Shown here: piece by piece, positions 44,649 through 55,017 of the stretch
Layout: every line of letters starts with the position of its first letter
How positions within the stretch are numbered: position 1 is the stretch's first letter
Origin: Rusavskia elegans
Taxonomy: Eukaryota; Ascomycota; Lecanoromycetes; Teloschistales; Teloschistaceae
Direction: 5' to 3'
Assembly: GCA_011316305.1 (NCBI GenBank)
Contig: SAUG01000070.1
Coordinates: 426,382 to 490,381, forward strand
Length of the DNA stretch: 64,000 nt
Notes under the pieces: model-generated
The model's database searches: none
The model's input: only the letters and a program-made list of their open reading frames with translations
Told to the model about the DNA's origin: nothing
Made by a program: the position numbers and the translations under genes

Positions 44649-46322
44649 TCACCTCTTGGCATACGTGTCATGACCGGGCAGTCCTTGAGTACCCATCGGC
44701 TCGCCCAGTCCACCAGACATTGTTGCTGGAGCAGCATTTCCAAAACCGATCTGTCCGACACCAGGCGCTACCTGGCTCTCAGCTCCTGTGAGACTCTGTG
44801 CTCCAACACTATGGTTGGCGTTCTTCTTTGGCATAGCTTCTGGAGGGATGGCACCACCGTCCCCAGATCCTACAACTAGATCGCCTCCGCCGGGTGCTTT
44901 GCCAATGACCTACCATCTGGTCAGATGTCTCATTACTGTGATCGAGATTGAAGCGGTACATACCATGCCCTTTGCTACACTTTTGACGATAGCTCGGCGA
45001 GATACTCCAGCCGCATCGACGTAGACGAGACCTACGTTTTTGATACCACCAGCCAGAGAACCAGCAACGTTTTTAGCATCCGGTCCATAACGATGACCGA
45101 CAACCTGTGTTGCGGCAGTCGACCCGGAATTCAAAAGAGTTCGCGAAGCATGGTCAACACCGTCGGCGATCGTTGAAAAGGCCATCATCGACTTGTTGAG
45201 TAGGCCCGGCTTGTAATTGTCAACAGGTCTTCCGTCCTTGTCGAACCCTTTCTTCTTGGCATCGCCACGCCGAGCGAGGGTCGCTCCCATGTTCTGAGCG
45301 TATCTGCTGACCTGACCCACAGTCTTGGCCGAGAGCTGAACAGCACTTCCAGTCACGCTGTTCAGTTTACGGATTCTTTCTTGCGTCGTTGGCGTAAAAG
45401 TCATCGGCTTAGGGTTTGGCTTCGTTTTCTTGCTGAAGTTATCGGCGCCGGACGTCATTGCGTTAGCGACGTATCCAGTGGTTGTAACAATAAAGCGCGA
45501 AGCAGTAGCAGCATTCTGCACAAGCGTAGAGTCTTTGTAGGCTGGATGCCTTGACATCTTCAGATATTCTTCGGACGCATTGTCGACATAAATCTGATTT
45601 CCTTCACCCTCTTGCGGGAGCGATATTTCAACAGGTACTGTGATGCAGGTCAGTTTCTTGAGAGCTACGTTGGCCAGCTGAGACGTACATTTGGATCCAG
45701 GATTCACGTTGGAATTCGCAACCACATTCATCCCACCGCCAAGTTCGCCAACCACGGATCCATTGTCTTCATCCACCAGAACGATCTGCCCGGGCTTTGA
45801 CCCGGCGATACCATGACCAATGTAGCCTTCTCCCGGAGCATAGCTGGCAGGATTGTACTGATCTTGACCTTTGCCGGCGGGTGGAGGCTTGGCGCGCTCG
45901 AGGAATGCGGTACACTGGGCAAGAATGGTCTCAAAGGTATCAATATCCTCTTGGGTGACCTTGCCTGGTCCAGTGCCAATGCTGGGAAATTCGATGCGTG
46001 TGAAGGCGCCGCTGTCAGGCCCCAAATCCCACCTTGGAATCAGATAGCTGCGCGGGGGCTGGTGGTAGATCTGTGTCGTAGCAGGTAGCGGTAGATCAAG
46101 TTCTGGCGGGAGGTGGAGATGAAGGTAGAAGTCTTCCTCAGGTCCTGCGCTTTGAGGATCTGCGGAGGACAGACCGGCGAACGGAGAAGACGTAGGGACC
46201 ATCAACAAAGACAGCGTTTGCGGTCCTGATGTGCTGATTGGAGATTCCTGGCCATTCTGAATGTGAAAGGCAGAAATCCCAGGGATCGAATATAATACCG
46301 CGGGCTCGTTGTGGCCTGCCAT
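44649..46322 (-). CDS. Spartin/senescence-domain protein
   Basis: Protein with a C-terminal senescence (spartin/ERD7-like) domain. Relatives associate with lipid droplets, membranes or autophagy, but fungal function is little known. Exons are 46322-45689, 45637-44964 and 44909-44649, giving 522 residues. The N-terminal half carries SAFHIQNG, a Pro-rich segment and IEFPSIGTGPGKVTQEDIDT. The domain in the second half includes TASRFIVTTTGYVANAMTSG, KLNSVTGSAVQLSAKTVGQV, STIADGVDHASRTLLNSG and GHRYGPDAKNVAGSLAGG, ending VYVDAAGVSRRAIVKSVAKG. The last exon is Gly/Pro-rich and unstructured. Intron 1 (45688-45638) is 51 nt with no stop in frame, so unspliced mRNA would still be translatable. A TATA box sits 59 bases upstream of the ATG. 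Confidence 0.87.
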
Positions 46323-46838
46323 GATCGTGGAACGGAGTTCAAGTTCTTTGGGGAGATTCGTTAAGTACTGAGCAGGGTGCTTTATATAATAAAGGTGTCT
46401 GAGTCGTTAGGAAGAGTAAGAACCGCAGGCAGAGGATGTTCACGCTGCCTATGACTTTTCCAGCTTGATTCACTCATCGCAGTTGGAGGGGTCGTGGCGG
46501 TGTACCGCCCCTGCCTAGAGAGAGTGACATAATTAATCCAAAATAGCACGTGGGAATTATCACCATCACAGGCACTCGAGGTATCGACTCGACCTCATGT
46601 TTACAGTGAGCTGTCGTCGTCAATCGAGTAGCCAGGTTCACAAGATAACTACGTAGTGATGGCGATGGGATCACATGTCAAGCAAGCGATATCCATGAGC
46701 CAGAAGGAGGCGCACCGGTTTCCATCGGTCAAGCCGAGGTCAAAGCAGTGTAAACAATGGATTACTCCGCCATTAATTCTCGACTTTACACTCACCTGGA
46801 CTTCCTTATTAACAGCCACTTACTGAGCCAGCGATAGA
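46323..46838. other. Divergent promoter region
   Basis: 516 bases shared by the senescence-domain gene (minus) and the acyl-CoA dehydrogenase gene (plus). It holds the TATA box at 46381-46388 for the minus gene. No gene. Confidence 0.6.
46381..46388 (-). promoter_or_regulatory. TATA box of the senescence-domain gene
   Basis: Reads TATATAAA on the minus strand, 59 bases upstream of the ATG at 46322. Confidence 0.5.
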
Positions 46839-48262
46839 ATGGCTCCGATAGCAATACCACTGCGAATACTAACAAGGCAACTAGCCAAACGCCCGTCATC
46901 ATGCCTTCGGGCTCCCCCATGTGCTCGTCAGAGGTATCACTCTATCATCTTTCTACCATTGAAAGTCTGTACTGACCATCATTTCTAGCTTTCGATGTCT
47001 CTCCACAACGAGTCTACGAGCAAATGCCGATGTCCTGGACTCCGCTATACCTCCAAGTCCCATAAGTCACATGTCCGAAGTAGAGATGATGATGGCCGAG
47101 TCGGTATCAAAGTTCGCTCAAGAGACCGTACTGCCGAAAGTGCGGGAAATGGATGAAGCAGAGAAGATGGACCCCGTTATCGTGGAGCAGCTCTTCGAAC
47201 AGGGACTGATGGGCATTGAAATACCCGAGGAGTACGGTGGCGCCGGGATGAACTTCACAGCTGGCATAGTGGGGATTGAAGAACTCGCACGAGTCGATCC
47301 AAGTGTCAGTGTACTGGTCGACGTCCACAACACCTTGGTCAATACGGCAATATTGAAGTACGGCACAGCGGAATCGAAGCGGAAGTGGCTCCCCAAATTA
47401 GCTACCGAGACTGTTGGATCCTTCTGCCTCTCCGAGCCAGCGTCAGGTTCAGACGCATTTGCATTGCGGACCAGGGCCGAGAAGACTGCAGACGGATACC
47501 GAATCAATGGATCAAAGATGTGGATCACGAATTCCATGGAAGCAGACTTCTTCATTGTTTTCGCGAACCTCGATCCGAGCAAAGGCTACAAGGGCATCAC
47601 GGCATTTGTCGTGGAGAAGAACACCAAGGGATTCTCGATAAGCAAAAAGGAGAAGAAGCTAGGCATCAGAGCAAGCAGCACGTGCGTGGTCAGCTTCGAT
47701 GATGTCGATATACCCAAAGATCAGCTGCTTGGCGAAGAAGGTCAAGGCTACAAATATGCTATCGGTTTATTGAACGAGGGCAGGATCGGTATTGCGGCGC
47801 AGATGACTGGTCTTGCACTTGGCGCTTGGGAGAATGCCGCTGGGTATGTCGACTCCTTGTCTGGACGATGATTGTTGAAGCTGACGGTTATCCAGGTACG
47901 TCTGGAATGATCGCAAGCAATTCGGACAACTTGTCGGAGAATTCCAAGGGATGCAGCATCAGATGGCCCAAGCGTACACGGAGATAACAGCAGCCCGTGC
48001 CTTGGTATACAACGCAGCCCGGAAGAAGGAAGCAGGGGAGGACTTTGTACGTGACGCGGCTATGGCCAAGCTCTACTCCTCTCAAGTTGCTGGCCGGGTC
48101 AGTGGATCTGCCATCGAATGGATGGGTGGCATGGGATTCGTTCGGGAAGGTATTGCAGAAAAGATGTTCCGCGATAGCAAGATTGGAGCCATATACGAGG
48201 GAACAAGCAACATCCAGCTGCAAACTATTGCCAAGCTACTCCAGAAGGAGTATACAAGATGA
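46839..48262 (+). CDS. Short/branched-chain acyl-CoA dehydrogenase, mitochondrial
   Basis: FAD enzyme oxidising acyl-CoA to enoyl-CoA in mitochondrial beta-oxidation or branched-chain amino-acid breakdown. Three exons: 46839-46933, 46989-47843 and 47896-48262, giving 438 residues. The first exon gives an Arg/Lys-rich, acid-free presequence (IPLRILTRQLAKRPSSCLR), so the ATG at 46839 is preferred over 47071. Family motifs are GLMGIEIPEEYGGAGMNF, GSFCLSEPASGSDAFA, YRINGSKMWITN, NEGRIGIAAQMTGLALG, and AIEWMGGMGFVREGIAEKMF. The catalytic Glu is in IYEGTSNIQ (about residue 418), the SCAD/SBCAD position. It resembles ACADSB most; acyl-chain preference is not proven. Confidence 0.93.
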
Positions 48263-48783
48263 GGGTACCCTTTCATCGTCGATCATGTGCTGCGAGAGTT
48301 GTGATCCTGGCTACTACCAGCCTACGGCTCCGGCACAACGACAAACAAGATGTAGACAGGCCACGGAGCAACGCAGATGATTGCTGCCCAGCTGCAAGAC
48401 TTGAAGGTATGATTTGATGGCTGGAAACGCCCAACAGCTTGGTGGAGGACGTTTGTGAGTCCTGTCGCATGCATTGCGTGGAGTGTACTTGGGAGGCTTC
48501 CGGCGAACATCAGGGTATGAAACATTGACTTCAGTGTGGAATATCAGTGTTGGTAAAGCAATTGGTGCAAACCAGAGCAGCCCCTATTTTCAACCCGTTG
48601 CCAAGCCTTGGTGCCTCGGTTGGCGATTAGCCATAACGAGTCAACAAACGATTGTGACCAGCCTTGCCCAGCTTCACTGCCCAATGGAAGATATACGTAA
48701 TCTACTGCCACTGAAGGTATAAATATCTTCCGCAACCCATTGCTTCGAGTCGTTGCAATTGGGGCAATCTAAACACTTTCAAG
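48263..48783. other. Intergenic, het-C promoter
   Basis: Acyl-CoA dehydrogenase 3' region and het-C promoter, with a CCAAT box at 48681-48685 and a TATA box at 48718-48725. Confidence 0.6.
48681..48725 (+). promoter_or_regulatory. CCAAT and TATA boxes of het-C
   Basis: CCAAT at 48681 and TATAAATA at 48718-48725, 66 bases before the ATG at 48784. Arrangement and distance fit a core promoter. Confidence 0.5.
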
Positions 48784-51700
48784 ATGCCATTTCCCACACC
48801 ATCCCTCACCTTTGTGCTCTCATGTGCCTTACTGGTAGCTATCCTCTCCTCGCCGGTCGCAGCGTTCGGGGCCGGCAACATCGGTAAGTTGAATTGCAAC
48901 ATCAGTGAAGCGTGGACTAAACGATCTTACAGCTTCCATTGCCAAGATTGAAGGTCAAAACTGGCGTCATGGAGATATCGAAGATACGCTACTCAACATC
49001 CTCATGTCCCGGGCTGCTGGGGGCAAGAAGTTCAGCAAGATGGATGTCAAGCGTGTCTACTTTGGGAATTGGCTACGAGACTACAGTCAGGCCGTCGACG
49101 TTGGGACTGTCAAATATGTCTCTGCCGAAGCAATCCGCATCCTCCTCTGGGTCCTGGGCTTCATGAGCTTCGGCTATGCCACAAAGGAGTTTGAAGTCAC
49201 AACGGAACGTCTAGGATGCTATAGACCAGAGGAACACATTGACAATCCCAAAGATGTACGTTGGTAGTTGGTGATGAAGCTCCGACGCTGATCAAAATTA
49301 GTACGCCGACAATATCGATGCTCGTCAATATGACAGAAGGTTACGAGGACCCGTTGATGAACGTCGAGAACTGGCTATCAATCCGCGGACGGGGCTCAAG
49401 GGTAATACTACCGAGATTTGTCTCGAGCACTAGGACTTGATCGAGACAGGCTGACTCGGAGATCTAATTCAGTTTACATTGCAACCGAGGGCATGGGGAT
49501 AGCAACCTCAGCCGGCTTGATCAGGGACCTTTTCCGTCGAAGCGTTCAACTTGGTCGGCAATATGGTCGAAGTAAGAACAAGGCAGACCTCTACGAAGCC
49601 CTCCGACTGCTTGGTACTGGGTGCCATTGTCTTGAGGATTACTCTGCTCATTCCAACTATACGGAGCTGGCTTTGATCGAGCTTGGAGAACGGGATGTAT
49701 TTCCCCATGTCGGTCGAAGGACCCAGATCACCCTCCAGGAGACTGGTCGGTCTGTGTTCCCGTGCGTCACTGGAACTTTTGGTGGTGTGGATTTCCTCCA
49801 TAGTGTCATGGGTGAAGTTTCGGACAAAGCCACGCAATCAGAGATCGAGGAGCTCGAAGGGACTATTCAGTCACAGAGTGGCGGCAACAACACAAGCATA
49901 CTGCAAGACCTCCTGAACCAGGTGCCTAGCGGTCTCTTTGGAGGAAAGGACGAAGCTGGCAAAGCCAACGAGTTGCAAATGAATGCCCAGGCTGCACAGA
50001 TGCAGAATACCCATATTACCCCTCGAGAGCCGGAAGCATGGACGCGTCAGTTGGAAGAGACTCAGAGACAGATCTATCCCATTCTTGAATGGCACGATGA
50101 GATGATGCAATCCATCACCGAAACCATTGAGAAGATCCCGATCCTTCCTGAACTCATCGAACAACTCCAAGAGCAACTGAACGTCTTCGTGTTTAGCCTA
50201 CTTGCCCCCTTCATCCTCCCCATCATTAACCAGGTCAAGACCGAGCTCAACACCGGCTCCTCGGAGATCATCCAAAGCAGCAAAGACAAGCAATTGATCG
50301 TCTTCCACGACGACTACTCTTCCGATCCCACCCACTCCATGCTTTCTAAAGACCATTTCTCCAACATCCTTAACGAACCTGCTGGCAAAGTTGCCAGTCA
50401 AGTCCTCAAATGGGTCGTCCCCCAACTCATGGCCTGCTGGGATGACGAGTACATCGATGTCGATCGCACGATCACCCGCATCATCAATGGGGTCTTCCAC
50501 CACCCTGCTCTCCGCGATTTTGGGGACGATGGCGCCGTCGATGGCCGTCGCGGCATGTTCAACGTAGTGGAACAATGGTGGGGCTCCAAAGACGAACGTG
50601 AGCGCCAACACATGCGTCAACAACTCAGCCGAGAAGGCGTCGAGCAGGGCCGCAACCACAAACCTGGTGTGCAGGACCGCGGTCATGGCTGCGGTAAACC
50701 CCTTGGCATGCCCACCATGAAAACAGCCCAGAGCTCTGGCGCCATCGGTGGTTTAGCTACTGGGGGCGTCCTGGGTGAGATCGCCTCTGCTTTGGGCGGA
50801 GAATCCCAATATGACTCTGGCCGCACCGGCGAGAGGCCACCAGCCAGAGGTGGTGGAGGCTCTGCCTCCGGTCTGGGCAAGTTCGCCGGAGAGGCTGTTG
50901 GAGGCGGCGTTGTTGGAGGTCTTGTCGGTGGTCTCGTCGGTGGTGTTGGTAATGACCTCCTTGGCGACGCTTTTGGTGGGTCCAAAGCCCAAAAGCAAAC
51001 GTACGGCAAGCAGAAGTACGGAGACGATGGCAGCTACACGCAGTCTGTCACCGAAACCGGATATAGTCATCCGCAGTACGGTAGCGAGCAGCAGCGGTAC
51101 GGCCAAGCCGAGTATTCGCAGACCAGCTACCCTGGTGGCGGGCAAAGACAGGAATACCAACGCTATCAGCAGGACGATCGCAGCGGGGTCCAGAGTGGAT
51201 ATGGAGCCTACGGAGAGCAAGTTATCAAGGAGAGTCGACCGACATATGGTGGCGGATACGATCAGCGCACCGAGACTCGGTTCGAAGGTCCAGCAGGAGA
51301 GTGGCAGAGCGAAGTCCGGAAAGAAGGCAGAGATGAGAGAGGGGAGTATTACCAGCACGAAGAACATTACGGCGGCAAGAAATACAAGGGCAAGAGTGAT
51401 GATAGCGATGATAGCGAGGAGAAGAGGAGGAAAAAGGAAGCGAAGAAGCACAAGAAGGAGGAGAAGAAGTACAAAAAGTACGGGTCTGGAGGGTCGGATA
51501 GTGATGATAGCCATAAGAAGACAAAGAAGGAATACGGTGGTGGCTATGGAGAGAGGAGAGAGGAATACGGCAGAGAGCAAAGCTATGGTCGGCGGGAATA
51601 CGGAGGTGATCGCCAAGAGTACGGAGGTGATCGCCAAGAGTACGGAGGAGGTCGTCAAGAATACGGAGGAGGTCGTCAAGAATACGGAGCCCCTCAACAA

Positions 51701-52096
51701 CAATACGGCGGCGGAAGCTACGGACGAGGAAGCAGTGGTTACGCCGAAGAAACACCTCGTCAAGAACGCCGAGGCATGGGCGCCATGGGCGGCGCTGCTC
51801 TTGGCCTGGGTGCCGGAGCGATTGGAGGCTTAGCTTTGGCGCATGAGTATGGTGAGAGCAGAGACGAGGAACGTGAGGAACGTTATGGGGAGCGGGAAGA
51901 ATACTCGAGTGGTGGTGGGTATGGAGGAGGTGGGTATGGAGGAGGAGAGGAAAGGGGTTATGGAGGTGGAGAGGAAAGGGGTTATGGAGGTGGAGAGGAG
52001 ATGCCTGGTGGATTTGATGGTGGAGATGAGGAGTATCAGGAACGGTCTGAAGGCAGATATGGGGGTGATGAGGAAGGTTATGGTGGTGGATATTAA
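48784..52096 (+). CDS. het-C: Het-C heterokaryon incompatibility glycine-rich protein
   Basis: Secretory/plasma-membrane protein of the Het-C family. In Neurospora crassa, allelic differences at het-c trigger nonself recognition and cell death after hyphal fusion. Four exons: 48784-48883, 48933-49255, 49302-49401 and 49473-52096, giving 1048 residues. It has a signal peptide (LTFVLSCALLVAILSSPVAA). The conserved domain includes IEGQNWRHGDIEDTLLNILM, VYFGNWLRDYSQAVDVGTVK, LGTGCHCLEDYSAHSNYTEL, FPHVGRRTQI, and CVTGTFGGVDFLHSVMGEVS. A helical segment follows (EWHDEMMQSITETIEKIPIL, a hydrophobic stretch LLAPFILPIINQV), then CWDDEYIDVDRTITRIINGV. The C-terminal 400 residues are Gly-rich and charged, with KKY/EKK repeats and tandem QEYGGDR and GYGGGEER units. 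Two Gly/Ala segments could insert in membranes. Confidence 0.94.
51597..51684 (+). repeat. 21-nt tandem repeat in the het-C tail
   Basis: About four 21-nt units encoding E/QEYGGD/GRQ-type heptapeptides, with GATCGC versus GGTCGT variants. In frame, so copy number can change without frameshift. Confidence 0.85.
51950..52000 (+). repeat. 24-nt tandem repeat in the het-C tail
   Basis: Two nearly identical 24-nt units plus flanking partial units encoding EERGYGGG. In frame. Confidence 0.8.
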
Positions 52097-52558
52097 GTTA
52101 TGAAGGGGTGCATAAGGGATGAAGGATCGAGATAGATGACGAAGCATGCGAACGAAAATCTCAATAGTAGAGTAGAATACTGGTCATGAACACGATATGG
52201 CTGCCATGATTTTTGTACATCGATTGACTTGAATATTTGTATCCCCTTTTTTGCTTTTATATAACATCGTTCATCTTGATGTGTACCGTTTCACCCTCTC
52301 ACCATTCACTTCCCCCAAAACCACAGGGTAAGAGCTTTCCCTAGCTCCTATTTCGGAGACTATCTTGTATCAGTTCTAACGGTCTTCTTACTTCCCCGGC
52401 GACCGAGTCAGCTGCTGTCCATGCTCGAAGCCTTCGATCCCGGCGGACAGTAGCTCTTCTTTTCTTTGGGTTCTCATTTCCGCTGAATAGGGAGAGCAAT
52501 GGTGCCACAAATATGTGGACTGCATTCGTTCAAAAAGCAAGCTGTTCTGCCTAGACAC
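52097..52558. other. Intergenic, convergent gene ends
   Basis: 3' regions of het-C and the D-lactate dehydrogenase gene. AT-rich after 52200; no gene. Confidence 0.6.
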
Positions 52559-54490
52559 TTACCACTGCTTGACTTCTCCGGCTTTCGGCTTCTGGACGCG
52601 AACAACCTTATCGCAATTTAGGATACAGCGAGGATCGAAAGCTTGCTTGAGCTGTGGTATTAGTTAGTCTTCCGGTTCTACTTTCTATATGGTAGAAGGG
52701 AAAATGAAAAAGACGACATACTTTCCTCATAAGATCAACAGTCTCCTCTCCCAATTCATGAGCCAGATAATCTCTTTTGATCAAGCCAACACCATGTTCC
52801 CCCGTCACTGTCCCTTCCATCTCCACCGCACGCTTGACCATTCGATGTACGACATCTTCCGCAATTTTACGCTCCTTGTCATTGAACAACAAGATGGCAT
52901 GGAAGTTCCCATCACCAACGTGTCCCACCATCGCCGCCAGTAACCCACTCTTCGCCATATCCTCCTTTGTCTCCTCGATGATATCCGGCAACCTGCTGAT
53001 CGGTACGGCGACATCCGTCGTCCAGACATGATCACTCTCATCCCTTCTTTTGGCCATGACGCTCCACAACGCCTCTTTCCTGGCACTCCACAGCTCCGCC
53101 GCCTCGTCGGCATTCTTCGCGAAATCAAAGCTCTTGCTCCCTTTGCCCTTTGCCAGTTGCTGTACTTGTTTGATTTGCTCTTTCACGCCCGAGGCGGTGC
53201 CAGTGAATTTGAAGAAGAGGGTGGGTAGTTCTTTCCAGTCGCGAGATGTCGAGCCGGAGTCGTTGATACAGCGCATTTGCACATCATCTAGGACTTCGAT
53301 GGCGGCAATCGGGATGCCTTCGCCCACGACCTTGGCGACGCATTCGGCGGCCTCGCGAACGGTGGAGAAGCTTGCGACTGCGACGCTTTGGTTCTTGGGT
53401 TTCACGGTAATTTTGAGAGTGGCTTCTGTCACGAGACCTAATGTGCCTTCACTGCCGATGAAGGTGCGCGTGAGATCGTAGCCTGCACTGCTTTTTCGTG
53501 GACGTTGCCTGGTTTTGATGATGGTGCCGTCGGCGAGAACGACGGTCAAGCTGAGGACCCAATCGCGCATCGTGCCGTAACGATAGGCGTTTGTACCGGA
53601 GCAGCCTGTTCCCACCATTCCTCCAATTTGAGCTCCTGGGCCCGGGTCCGGTGGGAAGAAAAGCCCGTCCTTGGCGAGCTCTTCGTTGAGAAGCTCCCAG
53701 CCTAAAGCGGGTTGAACAACAACGTCAAGGTCGTCCTTGTGGAGTTTGAGGATTTTGTCCATTCTTCGGAAATCGACGCATATGCCTCCTCTTGTTGCCG
53801 AGAAGTGTCCTTCAAGGCTCGTGCCGCCGGAGTAAGCGGTGATGGGGATCTCGCGGTCATAGCAGATTTTGACAATCTTGCTGACCTCTTCGGTGGTGGA
53901 GGGAAAGACGATGAGGAAGGGCTTTTCGTCCGCTTTGGTGGTGTAGGATGACCAGTCCGAGCCGGAGTGGTATTGTAGATCTTCTTCATTGGTGGAGACA
54001 TTCTCTTCGCCGACGACATCCACAAAGTCGGACCAAGCGGCCTGGAGGTTTGCTTTGCCAGTATTATGATGTGGCTCCACGGTGGATGGCAGGGGTAAAG
54101 TGGATTCGGGTGCTGAAGGGCGGTATTTCTTGGAGCCAGCCCAGAAGGCTAGAATTCCAGTGCCTATGACGACTGATAGAAGTCAATACCTTGCACCATG
54201 TAGGGAATGATAGGAAAAATACCGGCAGTTATGGCGGCGCTCCGTCCCTTGGTATTTTCACCCCTGGCCTCCGCGAAGCGTTCCTGTTCTGCCCTTTCCT
54301 TCTTCACACGCTCCGCTGTACTCTCATACAGCTGACCATGGAAGGACTGACGTTCCTTTGCCAAGATTCGGGAAGCATGTAATGCGCGCTGGTGTCGGAG
54401 TGCAGTTTTGCGAAGGCATTGCGGAGGAGATGAAAGTCGGCTGAGGGTCCGGAGAAGAGCTACGGATGGGCAGAAAGGTTTGCCGGCCAT
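52559..54490 (-). CDS. DLD1: Mitochondrial D-lactate dehydrogenase (cytochrome), FAD-linked
   Basis: Oxidises D-lactate to pyruvate, passing electrons to cytochrome c at the inner mitochondrial membrane; also clears D-lactate from the methylglyoxal pathway. Three exons: 54490-54223, 54172-52722 and 52651-52559, giving 603 residues. The presequence is basic (FCPSVALLRTLSRLSSPPQC), followed by a single membrane segment (VIGTGILAFWAG). The FAD-binding PCMH domain shows ITAYSGGTSLEGHFSATRGG, PPDPGPGAQIGGMVGTGCSG and GSEGTLGLVTEATLKI. The C-terminal oxidase domain shows MVGHVGDGNFHAILLF and GEHGVGLIKRDYL, with the family's His and Glu residues. The ATG at 54490 is preferred over the in-frame one at 54529 because it begins the presequence directly. 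2-Hydroxyglutarate dehydrogenase is the alternative; the membrane segment favours Dld1. Confidence 0.92.
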
Positions 54491-55017
54491 GATGATATCT
54501 CGAAGAGAAGCTGGCACGTTGGTTGCCACGGGAAAGAGGAGAGAGTACCCACGTCGTAGCGGAGAATCAAATATGACAGCAAGCGGGGTCGTTCCGCGGC
54601 CCTTCCCCCTACTAGTCTAGCTCTTGCAAAAGCTTTCGAAGCCTATACACCTTTATTACGACTGGCTGCCTAATAAGAAAAGGTGGGTATATCGTGAAGG
54701 ATGAATCGTCAAGAGCCTCGAGTTCGAAAGCGTTTCGCAAGAGCTAATAGTCCGTTAGGCCGTCGTTATCGTCACTTGAAGCGGCCTGTCAGCGCTGTGC
54801 AGAAGCGATGCTAGTCAATGCCAGATCATCTGTAGCGGAGTTTGCCGGTTGATATGTCCAACATTTATTCCAATCAATTGTTATTGTCAGCAAGTAGGGT
54901 CTCAAGCTTTTACTTGGATTCCCGTAGGAATCTTGGGAGGTCTTGTAATCAACACGTATAGTTTCTTAACCTCCCCTCGTCTTCTTCTTTCTACACGTCT
55001 CGGGCTATAGAGCAGTC
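54491..55017. other. Divergent promoter region
   Basis: 527 bases between the D-lactate dehydrogenase gene (minus) and the amidase gene (plus). No clear motif or gene. Confidence 0.55.

Noticed and set aside
50753..51763. 336-codon minus-strand frame opposite het-C
   Set aside because: Antisense shadow of the Gly-rich, repeat-rich het-C tail; Leu/Val/Ser-rich translation follows from the sense codon bias.
50775..51833. 352-codon plus-strand frame overlapping het-C in another frame
   Set aside because: Out-of-frame shadow of a low-complexity region; the het-C frame carries the conserved domain and continues to its own stop.
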